DNA from: CAYHCE01 sp964355015
GTDB lineage: Bacteria > Cyanobacteriota > Cyanobacteriia > PCC-6307 > Cyanobiaceae
Assembly (NCBI GenBank): GCA_964355015.1
Contig: CAYHCE010000004.1
Coordinates: 1 to 64,000 of the forward strand
DNA: 64,000 bases
Reading direction: 5' to 3'
Part shown: in pieces, positions 61,319 to 64,000 of the stretch
Position numbering within the stretch: the first letter of the stretch is position 1
How the letters are laid out: the number at the start of each line of letters is the position of its first letter
Notes under the pieces: model-generated
Database searches by the model: none
What the model saw: only the letters and a program-made list of their open reading frames with translations
Told to the model about the DNA's origin: nothing
Program-made: the position numbers and the translations under genes

Positions 61319-64000
61319 GTGCCCTCAGCAACACCAACCGGCTGGGTGATCGGGTGGCTTGGGGCTGCAGCCCTGGCGGCGGCAGGACCGGCCCGGGCCG
61401 AGGACACGCCGGCTGTCCCGCCCGGGCCGGTCCTCGCCCCATGGGAACGCCCCGACACCGCTCAGACCGAGCCACCTCCGGCCGCTGCCGGCGCAACCGC
61501 ACCGATCGCTCCGGAAGCGGCGTCGCCCGGAGCAGCCCCCTCCCCTGGCGACGCCGTTGAGAGGCCCCAGGGCCTGGAGCTTCCGGCTGAGTCCCCTGCT
61601 TCGGCTCCGCCCACCACGCAGAGCACGACTCCTGAAGGTGCCGTCGCTCCCGGTCTGCCGCCACCCAAGGAACTCGACATCACTGCCGATCAGCAGGGCT
61701 TCGACCTGGTGATCAACCGGTTCGTGGCCACCGGCCAGGCCAAGGCGCAGCTGGCCGGTGGCCGTCTGCTGGCAGATCGCATCGAATACGACGCCACCAC
61801 CCGCACCCTCTACGCCAGCGGCAGTGTGCGCTTCCAGCGTGGCAACCAGTATCTCCAGGCCAGCCGGCTGCGCTACAGCCTGATCGAGGGGGAAGGGGAA
61901 ATGGAGGACGTCTATGGCGTCCTGGATCTGCAGACCAGCCTCGAGGATCTCGATCCGGAACAACCGCCGGCGAAGCCGCTGACGCCGCCGGAGCCCATCG
62001 CCTGCCCGACAGAGCTGCCCCCGATTCCCGACTGGCACCCCCACCCCTGGAGCGCCACCCTCTGGGGCGGGCAGATGTTCCATTCGGACTTCGGCCAGAC
62101 CTTTCTGGGTCAGGGGGTCTTCCGGCCCGAATACGTGCTCGGTGCCGGTCTGCAGAAGCGCCTCAAGCGTGTCGGGCCCTTCGCCCTCGAGCTGGATTTC
62201 AACTTCCTGGGGCACTGGGCCTCCGCGCAGAAAGGGAGCAAATACCTCGGCCCGTTCACCTCCAGTGAGGTGATCGGCCTCAGCAGTACCGCCCAGAGCT
62301 TCGGAGAGTTCACCGGTGGCATCGGTCTGCGGGCCTGGTTGCAGCCCTGGCTGAGCCTCGGCTTCGTTCAGGGGGTGAGCATCAACACCAACCTCAGCAG
62401 TTACGAAGACACTTATCGGCGCAAGTCCGCCCGCTTTCTCAACTATCTGGGCGTGGAACTGGAGGGTTCGCTTTCGCCGCAGTGGTCCCTGGTGGGCCGC
62501 ATCCATCACCGCTCCGGCGCCTTTGGCGTCTACAACGGCGTCCGGGAGGGCAGCAATGCCTATCTGCTCGGCCTGCGCTACCGCTTCGGACGGGATCAGG
62601 ATCCGAAACAGGATCGCCAGGTTGCCCTGCTGCCGGCCAGGGGCTGCGCCAACCGGCGCGAGGAGCCCCCCGACCGACCGCGGTCTTTGCCGGAAGCGCT
62701 GGAACAGGTGGCCATGGGGGGCCTGTCGGCCGCCGACACTCCCCGGCCGCGAGCCGACGCGGCGGCGGCGCCAGCCGTCGTCCGACCGGCGGCGCCCTCC
62801 TTCCGAACCCTCCGGCAGCAGGAACGGACCCGGATGGAGGCGATCAACAGGATCGAGCAGCGCATCGCTGACGTGCAGGAGCGCGAGGGCCTGGTGATCG
62901 AACGGCGCCGCGGCGGCGGCGGCGGCAACAATCTGCGTTCCAGCCAGGACAGCGATTTCGGCTCGATCACGCCGCCCCAGGTGCGGCAGCTGCGTTCCGG
63001 CAAGCCGCCCCAGGCGGTGTCGGGCACACTGACCCACCTGCGCTATCAGGCGCCCCGCATCGTTCTGAGCCCCAACGGCTGGAGGGCCTCACGCGCCAGC
63101 TTCAGCAACGATCCGTTCACACCCGCTCAGTCCTGGATGGACGCCGACGACGTGGTCGTTACCCAGGACCCGAACGGTGACACCCTGATCGAATCGCGCC
63201 GGAACCGGCTGCTGCTCGAGGACCGGCTGCCGATTCCCGTGACGAGCACAACCCGCATCCGCAAGCAGCAGGAGGTGGAGAACCGCTGGGTACTCGGCTT
63301 CGATCGCGAGGACCGTGACGGCTTCTACGTGGGCCGCAGGCTCAAGCCGATCCGCATCGGCAAGACGGGCACCCTGCGCCTGGAACCCCAGTTCCTGGTG
63401 GAGCGTGCCTACCGGGGCACCACCGACAGCTACCCCCTGCCGGGAGAGTCCGCCGGCGGACCTGCCGTCACCCAGAACAACCAGCTCGGAGACCTGTTCG
63501 GCCTGGAGGCCCGTCTGCAGACGCCGCTGCTGGGCTTCACGGCGGACCTGAACCTGGACATGTCCACGTTCAATCCCACCAACATCGCCAACGGCACCCG
63601 CAGCTGGGGCGAGCTGGAGCGCAGCCTGCGGCTGCCCCTGGTGGGCGACACCAAGGCGCGGATCTTCGGTGCCTATCGATTCCGCATCTGGAACGGCACG
63701 CTCGGCGAGCAGGACGTGTACTCGGCCTACGGAACCTCGATCGAGAAGACTGGGACTCTCCCGCCCCTGGGCCGTCTGCAGAACTCCTATTTCTGGCGTG
63801 CCGGCGTGGGCAACTACCAGAGCAACGAGTTCCTGAACCAGGACCAGGAATCCCAGAACTTCGCCCAGCTCTGGAGAGCCAACGCCTTCCTCTCCCTCAA
63901 CAGCTACCTGCCGATCTGGCAGGGCAAGGCGCTCGCCTCCACGCCGGATGCGGCTCTGCGCTACTCACCGGTGCCGATCGTGCCCGGCTTCGGCCTACAG
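61319..64000 (+). CDS. DUF3769 / LptD-like outer-membrane protein (partial)
   Basis: An open frame from GTG 61319 to the window end, 894 codons without stop. It has a signal peptide (TGWVIGWLGAAALAAAGPARA), a Pro/Ala-rich linker, then an OstA/LptA-like repeat domain. The latter reads DLVINRFVATGQAKAQLAGGRLLADRIEYDATTRTLYASGSVRF. A long region with alternating beta strands typical of an outer-membrane barrel follows. DUF3769 proteins replace LptD in cyanobacteria by inference. The charged insert with nine Gly/Arg-rich residues near 525-540 is unusual. The C-terminus is beyond the window. Confidence 0.85.
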   Translation, partial: MPSATPTGWVIGWLGAAALAAAGPARAEDTPAVPPGPVLAPWERPDTAQTEPPPAAAGATAPIAPEAASPGAAPSPGDAVERPQGLELPAESPASAPPTTQSTTPEGAVAPGLPPPKELDITADQQGFDLVINRFVATGQAKAQLAGGRLLADRIEYDATTRTLYASGSVRFQRGNQYLQASRLRYSLIEGEGEMEDVYGVLDLQTSLEDLDPEQPPAKPLTPPEPIACPTELPPIPDWHPHPWSATLWGGQMFHSDFGQTFLGQGVFRPEYVLGAGLQKRLKRVGPFALELDFNFLGHWASAQKGSKYLGPFTSSEVIGLSSTAQSFGEFTGGIGLRAWLQPWLSLGFVQGVSINTNLSSYEDTYRRKSARFLNYLGVELEGSLSPQWSLVGRIHHRSGAFGVYNGVREGSNAYLLGLRYRFGRDQDPKQDRQVALLPARGCANRREEPPDRPRSLPEALEQVAMGGLSAADTPRPRADAAAAPAVVRPAAPSFRTLRQQERTRMEAINRIEQRIADVQEREGLVIERRRGGGGGNNLRSSQDSDFGSITPPQVRQLRSGKPPQAVSGTLTHLRYQAPRIVLSPNGWRASRASFSNDPFTPAQSWMDADDVVVTQDPNGDTLIESRRNRLLLEDRLPIPVTSTTRIRKQQEVENRWVLGFDREDRDGFYVGRRLKPIRIGKTGTLRLEPQFLVERAYRGTTDSYPLPGESAGGPAVTQNNQLGDLFGLEARLQTPLLGFTADLNLDMSTFNPTNIANGTRSWGELERSLRLPLVGDTKARIFGAYRFRIWNGTLGEQDVYSAYGTSIEKTGTLPPLGRLQNSYFWRAGVGNYQSNEFLNQDQESQNFAQLWRANAFLSLNSYLPIWQGKALASTPDAALRYSPVPIVPGFGLQ

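Overview
The window comes from a GC-rich unicellular cyanobacterium, most likely a picocyanobacterium of the Cyanobium/Synechococcus group. Photosystem II genes (psbO, psbH, psbN, psbI), crtR, ntcA and many cyanobacteria-only families (Ycf20/DUF565, Ycf66, DUF3177, DUF3084, DUF3146, DUF3769, a PCP_red protein) support this. Coding density is high, third codon positions are strongly G/C, and starts are often GTG or TTG. Neighbouring genes are frequently coupled by ATGA, GTGA, TTGA or TGATG overlaps. All family assignments were made by eye from translated sequence. No database search was run.

Region 1 (1-13.8 kb) is housekeeping: aroC, then eda, ftsH, sat and psbO on the minus strand, coaBC with a DUF2555-like gene, tRNA-Ala, a PCP_red mini-protein, a Ycf20-like protein, pyrB with mpg, a tiny membrane protein, a creatininase-family amidohydrolase, gatC and crtR. 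Region 2 (13.9-35.2 kb) lies between crtR and tRNA-Leu and is accessory in character. It holds a miniature PstS-like lipoprotein, a DUF389 membrane protein, DoxX and decayed toxin-antitoxin remnants. A two-arm arsenic cluster (GAPDH-arsJ diverging from arsR-acr3 across a perfect operator) runs into a phosphate-sensing cluster (phoR, phoB, a PtrA-like regulator, pstS). It also has two Nif11-like small proteins flanking a ParB-like protein and a DUF1611/PLP-racemase operon, a TetR-controlled EmrAB-type efflux pair, a VIT-family transporter, and amt with an unusual PII protein.

Region 3 (35.2-53.4 kb) returns to core genes: tRNA-Leu, ycf66, ileS, a lower-GC SAM methyltransferase, DUF3177, a FIST protein, trmB, ictB, a sugar-kinase-like protein, glmM, a lytic transglycosylase, an NIL-ferredoxin with a membrane partner, txlA, thyX, dcd and a CobO-like protein with a degraded P-loop. 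Region 4 (53.5-64 kb) has ntcA with a recognisable NtcA-type promoter, DUF3084, a YqgF-like protein, DUF3146, pth, tatA, psbH, psbN, a large GH38 alpha-mannosidase, psbI, and an LptD-like DUF3769 protein cut by the window end.

Functionally, the accessory block brings phosphate sensing, arsenate/arsenite export, drug efflux, metal transport and ammonium uptake together. Arsenate enters cells through phosphate uptake systems, so the pho-ars adjacency makes physiological sense. The least explained unit is the DUF1611 plus ornithine/alanine-racemase-like operon and its Nif11-like neighbours. The sequence also shows several departures from expectation: a one-base homopolymer frameshift in the EmrA-type gene, a PII with Thr49/Phe51 instead of Ser49/Tyr51, an in-frame extension after the DUF389 stop codon, and an RBS-overlapping hairpin.
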